Shown: positions 35,339-45,137, counted from the stretch's first letter. The stretch is DNA of 64,000 nt from DASWYT01 sp965246875 (GCA_965246875.1 CBDFFU010000003.1:620001-684000), one strand, 5' to 3'. Notes: generated by a model from the letters alone, not told the origin. Program-made: numbers and translations.

Positions 35339-35415
35339 TGGTCCGCCCCCTATAAATGAGTCCAAGCCGAGAGTTATTCTTGGTATGATGTGGACATCTA
35401 GCGGGAGGGTTTTGC

Positions 35416-35694
35416 ATGTCACGGCGGAGGTTTACGGCGGAGCAGATTATAGGCTATTTGCGGCAGGCTGAGGTGATGATTGGCCAGGGCAAGCGGATGG
35501 AAGATGTGTTGCGTGCGTTGGCTGTGACGGGGAATACGTATTACCGCTGGCGGAAAGAATACGGCGGTCTGGGTGTGGATCAGGCGCGGCGCTTGAAGGA
35601 TCTTGAGATAGAGAATGGGCGGCTGAAACGTGCTGTCGCCGACCTGACTTTGGATAATCTGATTTTGAAGGAAGTATCGACGGGAAAGTTCTAA
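35416..35694 (+). CDS. IS3-family transposase OrfA (copy 2)
   Basis: A 92-residue DNA-binding subunit identical in protein sequence to copy 1, with N-terminal helix-turn-helix and C-terminal leucine-zipper-like helix. It ends right after the -1 slippery site and is expected to be made both alone and as the N-terminus of OrfAB. Confidence 0.92.
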   Translation: MSRRRFTAEQIIGYLRQAEVMIGQGKRMEDVLRALAVTGNTYYRWRKEYGGLGVDQARRLKDLEIENGRLKRAVADLTLDNLILKEVSTGKF

Positions 35695-35720
35695 CCAGTC
35701 CTGAGCGTCGCCGGGAGGCT

Positions 35721-36596
35721 GTGGTTTATGTGCAGCAGAAGCTGGGAATTACGGAACGACGGGCGTGCAAGGCGTTGGGGCAGAGCCGCGGCTTGCAGCG
35801 CAGGCCTCTTAAGCGAGCGCGTGACGAAGAAGCGCTGACGGCGGACATTATAAAACTTGCGGCGCGTTATGGTCGTTACGGTTACAAACGCATCACGGCG
35901 TTGCTGCGGGTTCAAGGCTGGGTGGTTAATCACAAACGTGTGGAGCGCATCTGGCGGCGAGAGGGGCTGAAGGTACCGCAACGGCATAAGAAGAAAGGTC
36001 GTCTCTATCTGAATGACGGTTCATGCATCCGACTTAGACCGTGTTGGCAGAACCATGTGTGGGCGTATGACTTTGTAGCGGACCGGCTCAAGGACGGCAC
36101 CAAGATCCGCACACTGACGGTGATCGATGAGTACACGCGGGAATGCCTGGCTTTGCGGACGGGTTACAGCTTGAAGGCGGATGACATCATGGCTGTGCTG
36201 ACGGATCTGTTTGTGAGCAAAGGCATTCCTGATCATATCCGTTCGGATAACGGGTCGGAGTTTACGGCCAGATCGATCAAGGACTGGCTACCAAAGCTAC
36301 ACGTCAAAACACTGTATATCGAGCCAGGCAGCCCGTGGGAGAATGGTTATAATGAGAGCTTCAACGCAAGGCTGCGGGACGAATGCCTGAATGCGGAGAC
36401 GTTTTACACGCTGAAAGAAGCCCAGGTGATCTTGGAGCAGTGGCGGCATCATTACAACCATATCCGCCCGCACACGTCGCTGGGCTATAGGCCACCCGCT
36501 CCACTGGCCAGAACGCATGCTTGCATCATGGCAGGGGCTTCCGCTTACGCTCCAGCCCCCGCCATGATGCTGCAGCTGCTCCAAACTGTAACTTAA
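35721..36596 (+). CDS. IS3-family transposase OrfB (copy 2)
   Basis: A 291-residue DDE integrase-type subunit identical to copy 1, with Asp in YDFVAD, Asp in RSDNGSEF and Glu in GYNESFN. Expressed as the OrfAB fusion by -1 frameshifting at 35682-35688. Appears intact and potentially active. Confidence 0.92.
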   Translation: MVYVQQKLGITERRACKALGQSRGLQRRPLKRARDEEALTADIIKLAARYGRYGYKRITALLRVQGWVVNHKRVERIWRREGLKVPQRHKKKGRLYLNDGSCIRLRPCWQNHVWAYDFVADRLKDGTKIRTLTVIDEYTRECLALRTGYSLKADDIMAVLTDLFVSKGIPDHIRSDNGSEFTARSIKDWLPKLHVKTLYIEPGSPWENGYNESFNARLRDECLNAETFYTLKEAQVILEQWRHHYNHIRPHTSLGYRPPAPLARTHACIMAGASAYAPAPAMMLQLLQTVT

Positions 36597-36747
36597 AACC
36601 TGGACTCAATATCGGGGGTTGACCAGATACCCGTGCAGCCTAATCGATATTGAGGCTGAATTTAAACTCACCTAATCGCTTCATTTTCATTTAAGAAACA
36701 ATAGTTATATTATAATATGAATTTTTAAGAATTGAGATTTTTTCAAT

Positions 36748-37512
36748 ATGATCAATAAGATCGCAAATGTAACAGTTTTATTCTGGATTACAAAAATTTG
36801 TGCGACAACGATAGGAGAAACAGCTGGCGACTTTCTATCTATGACACTGAATGTCGGCTATGGTTTGAGCTCACTTATATTATTATCATTCTTTCTAATT
36901 GTTTTGATCATTCAGTTTTTTAGTAAAAGGTTTCATCCAGTTTTATATTGGACTGTTGTTCTGGCAACAAGCACCGCAGGTACAACTATATCTGATTTTA
37001 TAGATCGCACTCTGGGATTCGGTTATGCGACTGGATCTGCCTTAGTTTTTGTCTGTCTCGTTTGTTTATTATTTGCCTGGCATTACACGACAGGCACTAT
37101 TTCTGTAACGCGTATCACTGATTCAAAAAATCAGATGTTTTACTGGTTAGTCGTTCTTATATCTAATACATTGGGAACAGCATTGGGTGATTATTTGGCA
37201 GACAGCTCTGGTTTGGGATATGTCTTTGGCAACCTTTTAATCAGCACGGGTATTCTATTTATAATATTGGCGTATTATAATACATCCATTTCTCGTACTA
37301 TTTTATTCTGGCTAGCATTTGTCCTGACCAGGCCTTTTGGCGCAACTATGGGTGATATCCTGACCAAAATACATGAAAAAGGTGGTTTAGGTTATGGAAC
37401 TTGCGAGGCAACGTTCTTATTAATGATTGCCCTGTTCGGGTTAATTATTTTGCAGAAACGCGCATATCGTGTAAAGTCTGAAACCAACAATACACTCCCG
37501 CCTGTTTTATAG
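36748..37512 (+). CDS. COG4705-like multi-pass membrane protein
   Basis: A 254-residue inner-membrane protein with about eight helices arranged as four similar two-helix units, each with a T/S-x-G-(D/E) motif: TTIGETAGDFLS, GTTISDFIDRTLGFGY, GTALGDYLADSSGLGY and GATMGDILTKIHEKGGLGY. This repeat pattern is typical of COG4705 predicted membrane proteins. It precedes a response regulator-kinase pair by 122 bp and may be their target or partner. Function unknown. Confidence 0.78.
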   Translation: MINKIANVTVLFWITKICATTIGETAGDFLSMTLNVGYGLSSLILLSFFLIVLIIQFFSKRFHPVLYWTVVLATSTAGTTISDFIDRTLGFGYATGSALVFVCLVCLLFAWHYTTGTISVTRITDSKNQMFYWLVVLISNTLGTALGDYLADSSGLGYVFGNLLISTGILFIILAYYNTSISRTILFWLAFVLTRPFGATMGDILTKIHEKGGLGYGTCEATFLLMIALFGLIILQKRAYRVKSETNNTLPPVL

Positions 37513-37634
37513 AGTCTTTTTTGAAAGAAACTGTTGCTTAATGTTAAACTGCTCAGAAAATAAAAATATGTGCTACGTTTCAGCACTTGGTACAGTTATC
37601 GTAGCAAACATAAAAATCAGAATGGTGGCCTATT

Positions 37635-38291
37635 TTGCGCCTGTTATTAGTTGAAGATGATAAAATTTTAGGGTCGTCTTTAAAAAAGGCGCTCGAAAAA
37701 CACGCCTATGGCGTGGATTGGCTGCAAGATGGCGAGTCTGCTTTGATCATGTTAAAAGATTCCAACTTTGAAGCCGCTATATTGGATGTTAACTTGCCCA
37801 AAATGAGTGGACTGGATGTTCTCAGGCAATTACGTCAACAAAAAAATACTTTACCTGTCTTATTGCTCACTGCACGCGATACATCGCTGCATAAAGTCGA
37901 AGGCTTAGACAGCGGAGCAGATGACTATATCGTTAAGCCATTTGATCTAGATGAATTACTGGCCCGTATCCGAGCACTCATACGTCGGCGGGATGGACGC
38001 GTTGAAACCACGATAAAATGTGGTGATATTGAAATCGACTTAGCGGCAACAGTCGTTCGCAGATCGGATAAAGTCATTGCGATGACGGCAAAAGAGTTTC
38101 GTTTGCTCAAATTACTGATGGAGCGTTGCGGAAAATATGTTACCAAAAACGATATTGAATATGCCATGTATAGTTCTGAGAGTATGGTCGAAAGCAATAC
38201 AATTGAAGTCACTATATATAGCTTGCGCAAAAAAATTGGTAGTGATTTTATTAAATCCATCCGTGGCGTTGGGTATATGGTTGAAAAATGA
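37635..38291 (+). CDS. OmpR-family response regulator
   Basis: A 218-residue two-domain regulator. The receiver has acidic pair EDD at 7-9, phospho-acceptor Asp51 (AAILDVNLPKMSG) and Lys in DDYIVKPFDLDELLARI. The C-terminal winged helix (from about 125) ends SDFIKSIRGVGYMVEK. The start is a TTG at 37635 because the conserved MRLLLVEDD begins there; no in-frame ATG is closer. It overlaps the kinase ATG by 4 bp (ATGA). QseB/PmrA-like. Confidence 0.93.
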   Translation: MRLLLVEDDKILGSSLKKALEKHAYGVDWLQDGESALIMLKDSNFEAAILDVNLPKMSGLDVLRQLRQQKNTLPVLLLTARDTSLHKVEGLDSGADDYIVKPFDLDELLARIRALIRRRDGRVETTIKCGDIEIDLAATVVRRSDKVIAMTAKEFRLLKLLMERCGKYVTKNDIEYAMYSSESMVESNTIEVTIYSLRKKIGSDFIKSIRGVGYMVEK

Positions 38292-39658
38292 ATAGAACAA
38301 CATTAACGCATAAGCTATTTTTTCGGATCACCCCGATCATTTTAGTGACAATTGGCGCAATCGGATTGTTTGTGTTCCACAGCGCAACGCGTGAAATTCA
38401 AAACGTGTATGACGCTCAGTTAATTAACAGTGCGAATATCTTATGGTCGCTTGTCGACGATGAATTTAAAGAGGAAGAGGGTAACGGACCGAAAAAAATG
38501 GAAGATTTTGATCTAAGCGATCAATTGTCTTTCAACGATGATGCGGATGATTATGCCGAGGCACGCATGTTCCGGATCTGGAAATCAAATACAATCCAGA
38601 TGTATTCTGGCAATACATTGCCAAAAGATGTACCGTTGCAAAAAAACGGATTTTCAAATGTACAATACAAAAACGAGGATTGGCGATTATACACACTTTG
38701 TATGCCAGAGACCCCGATTTGTATTGAGGTCGGCGAGAAGATCGCTTTACGGGAAACGTTGGTTCATAAAATTGTTATTGACCTACTTACTCCTTTGCTC
38801 GCCTTGATTCCTTTGATCAGTCTTTTGTTGTGGCTTGGTATCAATAGTGGACTCGGTGTTATTCGAATGATGGTTACACAAATTCAAAGACGATCGCCAG
38901 ACGATTTATCAGCGATTACGACGTCAGCCTTACCGCGTGACCTGGTGCCGCTCGGATCCTCAATTAATCAATTACTATTTAAGCTAGAACATTCGTTAAC
39001 GGCTGAAAGACATTTTGCAGATCATGTTGCACATCAATTACGTACACCGTTAGCCGGTTTAACCTTATTGATTCAGATGTTAGAGCGTACCGCAGATGAA
39101 CAAGAACGCCGTGTCATTTTAGAAGATTTAGCAATCAGTAGCGACAAGGCATCTTATCTCGTACAACAATTATTGCGGGCCACGCGCGTCAGCCATCAGC
39201 CGATCAAAATGCAGTCTGTATCACTGTATCATGTTACGGCATCCATTATCGCCGGGATTGGCATTTTGGCCAATCAGAAAGAAATCGATATCTCTCTCGA
39301 TGGCGATGAAAATGCTTATGTTCTGGCTGATAGTGATTTGTTGCAACTGATGATCGTGAATTTAGTTGATAATGCTGTTAAATACACCCCTGAGCACGGG
39401 CGTGTGCAAATCAATATTGTGTCTCGAAACGATATGTGGTGTCTATCTATTTGTGATACAGGGCCTGGCATAGCACAAGAAGAACATAATCTTGTCTTCG
39501 AGCGATTTTACCGTGCAAATCCTTTATACAAAGAAGGTACAGGACTTGGGCTGGCGATCGTAGCGGATGTTATTCAGCGATTAAACGGTTTGATTGATCT
39601 CAAAACCCCTGCTTCAGGTCAAGGTTTGCTTGTCGAAGTCTCGCTGAAAAAAGCCTAA
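38288..39658 (+). CDS. Two-component sensor histidine kinase (QseC-like)
   Basis: A 456-residue membrane kinase: TM1 about 14-32, a periplasmic sensor region rich in acidic residues (about 33-160, DDEFKEEEG, FNDDADDYAEA), TM2 about 162-185, a linker, HisKA with His near 250 (FADHVAHQLRTPLAGL) and HATPase_c (NLVDNAVKYTPEHG, GTGLGLAIVADVI). It phosphorylates the overlapping OmpR-type regulator. The acidic sensor loop could bind metal or cationic peptides, as in PmrB/QseC relatives; that is inference. Confidence 0.92.
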   Translation: MNRTTLTHKLFFRITPIILVTIGAIGLFVFHSATREIQNVYDAQLINSANILWSLVDDEFKEEEGNGPKKMEDFDLSDQLSFNDDADDYAEARMFRIWKSNTIQMYSGNTLPKDVPLQKNGFSNVQYKNEDWRLYTLCMPETPICIEVGEKIALRETLVHKIVIDLLTPLLALIPLISLLLWLGINSGLGVIRMMVTQIQRRSPDDLSAITTSALPRDLVPLGSSINQLLFKLEHSLTAERHFADHVAHQLRTPLAGLTLLIQMLERTADEQERRVILEDLAISSDKASYLVQQLLRATRVSHQPIKMQSVSLYHVTASIIAGIGILANQKEIDISLDGDENAYVLADSDLLQLMIVNLVDNAVKYTPEHGRVQINIVSRNDMWCLSICDTGPGIAQEEHNLVFERFYRANPLYKEGTGLGLAIVADVIQRLNGLIDLKTPASGQGLLVEVSLKKA

Positions 39659-39747
39659 TACGAGATTTCAGTTTCGTATCATTTTGAAATAATTTTCACC
39701 TCATCACCATCTGATATTCAATCCTTGTCAACAGCAAGGAGCTTATC

Positions 39748-40443
39748 ATGCGTGTGTTCTCAGATTTCGATGGAACCATCACCTCATGTGATACAACGGA
39801 CTTTATCCTCGAACGTTTTGCTTCCTCTGAATGGAAACACATTGAAGCGGAATGGGATGCAGGCCTGATCGGTTCTGCTGAATGCATGCAAAGACAAATC
39901 GCTTTAATCCAAGCAACCCAACACGAGCTGTATGAGGCATTGGATGAAGTAGCAATAGACCCAGGTTTTATAGACTTTGTCCAGTTTTGCCAAAAACAGG
40001 ATTTATCATTGACAATCATCAGTGATGGCGTCGGTTACTTTATCCAACACATTTTAAAGCGTTATGGCCTGCAGCAATTGCCTGTCATTGCCAATCATTT
40101 GATGATTACCGCTCACGCAGGTGAAGCTACACGTTACCATCTTATTTCACCGTTTAAGAAGCCAGATTGTCAATCAGCATCAGGTGTTTGCAAATGTCAT
40201 GCCGTCACACGTTCACCTGAATGTGTCCGTCTTTATATTGGCGATGGTCGATCCGATTTTTGTGTCTCAAATAAGCCGGACTTGGTCTTTGCCAAAGGTA
40301 AGTTGGTCGATTATTGCGCGGATAAAGAGATTCCATTCATACCCTACCAAAAATTCACGGATGTTATCCGGTCTTTAAAGATGGCACTCCCGCCACCGCT
40401 CATGGTGTCTAACGAAATAATGAATCATCACGCTTTTATTTAA
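39748..40443 (+). CDS. HAD-IB family phosphatase (MtnX-like)
   Basis: A 231-residue HAD hydrolase. The nucleophile motif is DFDGTIT at the N-terminus, motif II is SDGVG, and LYIGDGRSDFC carries the motif IV acids. The Cys-rich CQSASGVCKCHA insertion matches MtnX-type members. A strong AAGGAG ribosome site lies upstream. First gene of a packed nine-gene operon, 21 bp before the aminotransferase. Methionine salvage seems unlikely as no other mtn gene is present; a phosphorylated intermediate of the operon's own pathway is the more probable substrate. Confidence 0.85.
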   Translation: MRVFSDFDGTITSCDTTDFILERFASSEWKHIEAEWDAGLIGSAECMQRQIALIQATQHELYEALDEVAIDPGFIDFVQFCQKQDLSLTIISDGVGYFIQHILKRYGLQQLPVIANHLMITAHAGEATRYHLISPFKKPDCQSASGVCKCHAVTRSPECVRLYIGDGRSDFCVSNKPDLVFAKGKLVDYCADKEIPFIPYQKFTDVIRSLKMALPPPLMVSNEIMNHHAFI

Positions 40444-40464
40444 CACGTCATCTACGAGGACAAC

Positions 40465-41886
40465 ATGTCAACTCTATCACCATTCAAACTGAATACAGTA
40501 CAACAACCGACAACACATACTGAAAAAGAATTGCGTGCCATGGAGGAAGCCTATTGTTCCCATGGCGACACGGTGCATTACACAGAAGAACCCAAGTTCT
40601 TTACAGGCTGCGAGGGATCTTACCTCTATGATGCAAAAGGAACGCCCTTTCTAGATTTACAAATGTGGTATTCGGCCGTCAATTTTGGCTATCGAAACCC
40701 GCGTCTTAATGCAGTCGCCCATCAACAGCTGGACAGTTTGCCACAAGTGGCATCACAATACTTACATGCTGAAAAGGTCGAATTGGCTACTCTTATTGCA
40801 AAAGATGCAGAGAAGAAATTCGGCTTAAAGGGTCGAGTTCACTTTAATGTTGGAGGGGCACAAGCCGTCGAAGACTCTTTGAAACTCGTCCGTAACTATA
40901 CAAGTGGCAAGAGCCTGATGTTTGCATTTGAGGGAGGCTATCATGGGCGCACCTTGGGGGCTTCAGCGATTACATCCAGCTATCGCTATCGCCGTCGTTA
41001 TGGACATTTCGGTGATCGGGCCCAATTCATTCAATTCCCTTATCATTTCCGTGGACCCAAAGGCATGAGTAAGGAGGAATACGGGTATTACTGTGTCCAG
41101 CAATTCGCCCGGTTGTTTGAAACAGAATATAATGGGGTTTTTGATTTTAAAGCCAATAAATCAGAATATGTCGCTTTCTATGTAGAGCCGATCCAAGGGA
41201 CAGGTGGCTATGTTATTCCGCCCCTTAATTTCTTCAGTGAGTTAAAAAAGGTTTTGGATCAGCATGGCATTTTATTGGCTGTTGATGAGATCCAGATGGG
41301 GATGTATCGGACAGGCAAGCTCTGGTCTATCGAGCATTTCGGTGTCCAACCGGACCTGTTGATCTTTGGCAAGGCTTTGACGAATGGTTTAAATCCGTTA
41401 TCTGGTGTCTGGGCGCGTGAAGAAATGATCAATCCGGATATCTTTCCACCAGGTTCAACGCATTCAACCTTTGCCAGTAACCCGATGGGAACCTCTGTTG
41501 CCTTGGAAACGATGCGTATGGTCCAAGAAACAGACTATGAGACCATGGTCACAGAGAAAGGAAAATACTTCCTGGAAGGTCTTAAAGACCTCAAACGGTC
41601 CCATAAGATTATTGGCGATGTCGATGGCCTTGGTTTGGCTTTGCGAATTGAGATCTGCCAAGAAGATGGCTTTACACCAGACAAATCCATGCTGGATTGG
41701 ATGGCTGATGAGGGCATGAAAGGCGATCTGCTGGTTGGTGCTAAACGCTATGGTCTCGTACTGGATGTCGGGGGTTATTACAAGAATGTGATCACATTGG
41801 CACCAGCCCTGACGATTTCGTATGAGGAAATCGACCTTGCCTTGACATTACTGAACGAATTATTCGTTCGTGCTAAACGTAAATAA
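40465..41886 (+). CDS. Class III PLP-dependent aminotransferase
   Basis: A 473-residue fold-type I enzyme of the ornithine/diaminobutyrate aminotransferase class. Pyridoxal phosphate Lys303 lies in LLIFGKALTNGLNPLSG; the upstream Asp in LAVDEIQMGMYRTG and the phosphate-binding VGGAQAVEDSLKLVR are present. It would transfer an amino group between an omega-amino or similar donor and a keto acid. The neighbours (ureohydrolase fold, GNAT-like, lipid transport) suggest an amine-containing metabolite or lipid. Exact substrates cannot be deduced. Confidence 0.88.
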   Translation: MSTLSPFKLNTVQQPTTHTEKELRAMEEAYCSHGDTVHYTEEPKFFTGCEGSYLYDAKGTPFLDLQMWYSAVNFGYRNPRLNAVAHQQLDSLPQVASQYLHAEKVELATLIAKDAEKKFGLKGRVHFNVGGAQAVEDSLKLVRNYTSGKSLMFAFEGGYHGRTLGASAITSSYRYRRRYGHFGDRAQFIQFPYHFRGPKGMSKEEYGYYCVQQFARLFETEYNGVFDFKANKSEYVAFYVEPIQGTGGYVIPPLNFFSELKKVLDQHGILLAVDEIQMGMYRTGKLWSIEHFGVQPDLLIFGKALTNGLNPLSGVWAREEMINPDIFPPGSTHSTFASNPMGTSVALETMRMVQETDYETMVTEKGKYFLEGLKDLKRSHKIIGDVDGLGLALRIEICQEDGFTPDKSMLDWMADEGMKGDLLVGAKRYGLVLDVGGYYKNVITLAPALTISYEEIDLALTLLNELFVRAKRK

Positions 41887-41900
41887 CTGAGACGAGCGCC

Positions 41901-42857
41901 ATGCAATTGTGTATCCTACATCTCGATAACGCTTATGATCATTCATCAAGTTTCGTCAACATGTGCAATGAGTTTCAAGCTCAGCACATTTATGCAGGAA
42001 AATATGGCCGGAAATTACGCTTATGGGGTAAGCATAAAGATTTCCTGGCATGGCGCTCATTTTTAGCAGAGCAAATTAAAGCTAAGCTGCACGGACCTTT
42101 TGTATTTTTTACTGGATCGGGTGATTTTCACAACATTACACCGTCTTTAATTGAATGCGTGACACGCGATAGTCAAGCTATATCTCTCACAGTCATTCAT
42201 ATTGATAATCATCCGGATTGGGTAAAATGTCAGAAAGGCGTTCATTGCGGTTCCTGGGTCAATGAAACTCTCAAGAACCCAGTTGTCAGCAAGGTGATCA
42301 CATTAGGGGTTTGTAGCAAAGATTTGCGCCTGCCTGAATGGAAGGGAGCCAATCTAGACTTAATCTCACAAGGTGTGTTGGAAGTTTACCCGTATGATAG
42401 AGATGCAAGCTATGTGCGAAAAACATACCATGAAAATAAAAGTTTTAAACAAAAAGACAGATTTTTGAATTGGAAAACGATTGCCGGAACAGGCGAAGAG
42501 AATTTTATTCATTTTTTGTTATCTCGAATTAAGACAGAAAACATATACCTGACAATTGATAAAGACGTTTTAGGCTCTGCTCACGCTGTTGCAAACTGGG
42601 ATCAAGGAAGAATGAGCTTGTCCTATTTGAAAAATATAATAACGCATCTATCTAAGGATCATAAGATTATCGGCGTTGATATTGTTGGCGATTATTCAAA
42701 ACCAGCCTTTAGTGGCTGTTTTGGCACTCGTCTTCTGAAATACTTTGAGATATGGATTGATCACGCGCATAAACCACCATCAGTCAAGACTGCTAATCAC
42801 ATTAATAATGTAACCAATCAAGAGATTTTAAAAACACTTCTTGAGGTATTCTCATGA
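41901..42857 (+). CDS. Ureohydrolase (arginase/agmatinase) fold protein
   Basis: A 318-residue divergent member of the arginase superfamily. Metal-binding signatures are recognisable: GSGDFHN (GGDH-like position), HIDNHPDW (the DxHxD motif) and LTIDKDVL (the DxD motif). The rest diverges from standard arginase or agmatinase. It may hydrolyse a guanidino or amidino group made or used by the aminotransferase pathway. It overlaps the next gene by 4 bp. Confidence 0.75.
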   Translation: MQLCILHLDNAYDHSSSFVNMCNEFQAQHIYAGKYGRKLRLWGKHKDFLAWRSFLAEQIKAKLHGPFVFFTGSGDFHNITPSLIECVTRDSQAISLTVIHIDNHPDWVKCQKGVHCGSWVNETLKNPVVSKVITLGVCSKDLRLPEWKGANLDLISQGVLEVYPYDRDASYVRKTYHENKSFKQKDRFLNWKTIAGTGEENFIHFLLSRIKTENIYLTIDKDVLGSAHAVANWDQGRMSLSYLKNIITHLSKDHKIIGVDIVGDYSKPAFSGCFGTRLLKYFEIWIDHAHKPPSVKTANHINNVTNQEILKTLLEVFS

Positions 42858-43198
42858 GTGCAAGTCTGCCAATGTATGGTTTAATCCTATTCTGCATATT
42901 AGCTGATGCTATGCGTGAGTTGTGTTTCAAATTGGGTGCCGATCATGAAACAGTCTTCAACGCCTTGAAACATCCGATTGTTTGGTTAGGGGTCGCTTTT
43001 TGGCTTGTCGAGATTATCGCATGGACAATGGTTCTTGAACATGTCCCATTGAGCGTAGCCTTTCCGCTCATGTCACTCACATATGTTTTTATCGTTCTGT
43101 CGGCAGTTCTCTTTTTAAAAGAGAAAATCAAACCTTTGCATATGGCTGGGGTCTTCATGATCACACTGGGTGTAGCGATTTTAGGAGTAAATGGATAA
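42854..43198 (+). CDS. SMR/EamA-like small transporter, first of two
   Basis: A 114-residue protein with four predicted helices and an SMR/ArnE-like layout (CFKLGAD after helix 1, LEHVPLSVAFPLMSLTYVFI, FLKEKIKPLHMAGVFMITLG). Such small transporters act as pairs; ArnE/ArnF flip an aminosugar lipid in E. coli. A second one is encoded three genes downstream, so a heterodimeric flippase or exporter for the operon product is plausible. Confidence 0.78.
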   Translation: MSASLPMYGLILFCILADAMRELCFKLGADHETVFNALKHPIVWLGVAFWLVEIIAWTMVLEHVPLSVAFPLMSLTYVFIVLSAVLFLKEKIKPLHMAGVFMITLGVAILGVNG

Positions 43199-44028
43199 TG
43201 ACTGACCACAGTTTTTTTCTAAAAGGCTCGAATAACAAAGGGATTTTGCTGGTACATGGCTTGACGGGCGCACCGGCAGAGATGAAATTTGTCGGCAAGT
43301 ACCTCAATAAAATCGGCTTTACTGTTTATGCGCCTGTCATTGCCGGGCATTGCCGGGATGAAAAAGCATTGTTATCGACAAATTATATGGACTGGCTGAG
43401 AGGTCTCCAAACGGCCATTCAGTCTTTGAAAGAATATGTCGATGATATTTCAGTTGTCGGCATCTGTGTTGGTGGAGGTCTGTCCCTATATTTATCAAAG
43501 CTTGAACCGTCTTTAGTCAATCGTGTTATCGTCTATGCGCCAGCTTTGCGGTATGACGGGTGGAACCAGTCAAAATGGTATCGCTTTGCGCCGATTTTTC
43601 GGAACATCTTAATTCGTATTCCATCGTTCAAGAAAATGCAGTTTGACGAACGTTATCCCTACGGTATTAAGTCAGATCGTGTTCGTAAAGCGATCATGCG
43701 TGAAGGGCAAGGAATGGATGGCATGTTGCCCTATTTTCCAGCCCGATCATTGTACCAGAATTACTGTTTTAACAATATTCTGCAGAATGATTTATCATAT
43801 ATTACTGTACCGACATTACTCATTCACGCCATAGATGATGATGTCAGCCATCCTCGCAATTCGTATAAAATCCAAAGATTGCATGGCGGCTCATGTGATA
43901 TAGCCCTATTAAAAGACAGCTATCATATGATTCATATCGATCAGGAGCGTCATAAAGTCGCTCAACTGACAGCCGATTTTTGCTTAAGAGATACATTTGA
44001 TAGCCGCAAGCAGGTCTATTATGCTTGA
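43198..44028 (+). CDS. Alpha/beta hydrolase with a cysteine nucleophile elbow
   Basis: A 276-residue hydrolase-fold protein. The oxyanion loop HGLTGAPAEM is near the N-terminus. The nucleophile elbow reads VVGICVGGGLSL, so Cys90 replaces the usual Ser (GxCxG, as in polyester synthases and dienelactone hydrolases). Acid and base are predicted in HAIDDDVSHP and DSYHMIHID. Cys at this position suggests acyl transfer or thioester chemistry rather than ordinary esterase action. One base overlaps the preceding transporter stop. Confidence 0.83.
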   Translation: MTDHSFFLKGSNNKGILLVHGLTGAPAEMKFVGKYLNKIGFTVYAPVIAGHCRDEKALLSTNYMDWLRGLQTAIQSLKEYVDDISVVGICVGGGLSLYLSKLEPSLVNRVIVYAPALRYDGWNQSKWYRFAPIFRNILIRIPSFKKMQFDERYPYGIKSDRVRKAIMREGQGMDGMLPYFPARSLYQNYCFNNILQNDLSYITVPTLLIHAIDDDVSHPRNSYKIQRLHGGSCDIALLKDSYHMIHIDQERHKVAQLTADFCLRDTFDSRKQVYYA

Positions 44029-45136
44029 GGCACGTGTTTACAATACATTGCAGTCTATACCAGAAACTGAATGGAAGCACTGCTTCCCAAGTCAGATAGA
44101 GGATTATAATTATTTTAGGGCTATTGAAGATGCAAATTTGACAGATTTCTCCTGGCGCTATGTAACTATATGGGAGGATAATCGGTTATGTGCGGCAGCA
44201 CCATTCTTTTTAACAGACTATGATCTAACAACGACCTTACAAGGCAAAATTAAAAGTCTGTTATCGACGTTAAAAAAAATATGGCCACGCGTGTTCAACA
44301 TGAGAATGGCTTGTCTTGGCTCTCCTTGTACGGAAACAGGTTATATAGGCATAGCCGACCATATTTATGAATTTGATAAGATATACAATCTGTTGCGTCT
44401 ACTCTTTATCAATTTTGAGAATTATGCAGCAGCGAATTATTGTAAACTAACGGCTATTAAAGATATTGTGCCTGCCGTCCAAAATCTATTTGGTCACCTT
44501 ATTTATGAGAAAAAATATCAGTTTATGCCGGGACTACCAATTGCCTGGTTAAAAACTGATTTTAAAACGATCGATGAGTATTTAGGTCGTTTGTCTTACA
44601 GCATGCGAAAAAATATGCGGCGTAAGCTCAAATCTTTTGAAACGGTTCGTGTTGAAACACGATCGGATATTGCGGATGTCATTGAAATGATTATGGATCT
44701 TTATAATGATACGTGGAATCGCAGCGATTGGAAGTTTGAAAAATTAACTGCAGAATACTTTATAAATGTTTTAAAGAACTTGCCGGGACGTTCGTTTTGT
44801 AACTTGTATTATGTTGATGATAAACTCTTAGCTATGAATCTGCTGATTCATGATGAAGATACATTAGTTGACAAATTCTTTTGTATGGATGGGGTCAGAG
44901 GACGGTTTTATAATTTGTATTATTTGAGTTGGTTTCAGAATATTCAATATTGTCTAGATCATGGTTTTAGTGTGTATCAAAGTGGCCAGTCCTATTACGA
45001 TAATAAGATCAAACTGGGTAGCCAATTGACGCAGAACGCTATGTATTTTAAACATGGCAGTAAAATAGCACAGTATATCTTACAGTTACTCTCTCCATGG
45101 CTCAGTGCAGATGCTGACATGGTCGAGGCTGACTAA
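44021..45136 (+). CDS. GNAT/FemAB-like acyltransferase (BioF2-type)
   Basis: A 371-residue protein of the double-GNAT FemAB/BioF2-type group (peptidoglycan or aminoacyl-transfer related). Typical elements are YFRAIEDANL near the start, LSYSMRKNMRRKLK in the middle and DKLLAMNLLIHDEDTLVDKF then YQSGQSYYDNKIKLGS near the end. The ATG at 44021 overlaps the hydrolase by 8 bp and is preferred to an upstream ATG at 43997. It probably acylates an amine produced in this pathway. Confidence 0.75.
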   Translation: MLEARVYNTLQSIPETEWKHCFPSQIEDYNYFRAIEDANLTDFSWRYVTIWEDNRLCAAAPFFLTDYDLTTTLQGKIKSLLSTLKKIWPRVFNMRMACLGSPCTETGYIGIADHIYEFDKIYNLLRLLFINFENYAAANYCKLTAIKDIVPAVQNLFGHLIYEKKYQFMPGLPIAWLKTDFKTIDEYLGRLSYSMRKNMRRKLKSFETVRVETRSDIADVIEMIMDLYNDTWNRSDWKFEKLTAEYFINVLKNLPGRSFCNLYYVDDKLLAMNLLIHDEDTLVDKFFCMDGVRGRFYNLYYLSWFQNIQYCLDHGFSVYQSGQSYYDNKIKLGSQLTQNAMYFKHGSKIAQYILQLLSPWLSADADMVEAD

Positions 45137-45137
45137 T

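Larger units (their letters stand above)
35339..36625 (+). mobile_element. IS3-family insertion sequence, copy 2 (1287 bp)
   Basis: The same length and same encoded proteins as the copy at 6080. Flanks are ..cgtat on the left and gatacc.. on the right; no target-site duplication is present. Slippery heptamer GGGAAAG at 35682-35688. Same orientation as copy 1, so recombination between them would delete about 29 kb. Confidence 0.93.

Noticed and set aside
39658..39679. Hairpin ATACGA/TCGTAT after the kinase gene as a terminator
   Set aside because: Only six pairs with a 10-base loop and no T-run; too weak to call.
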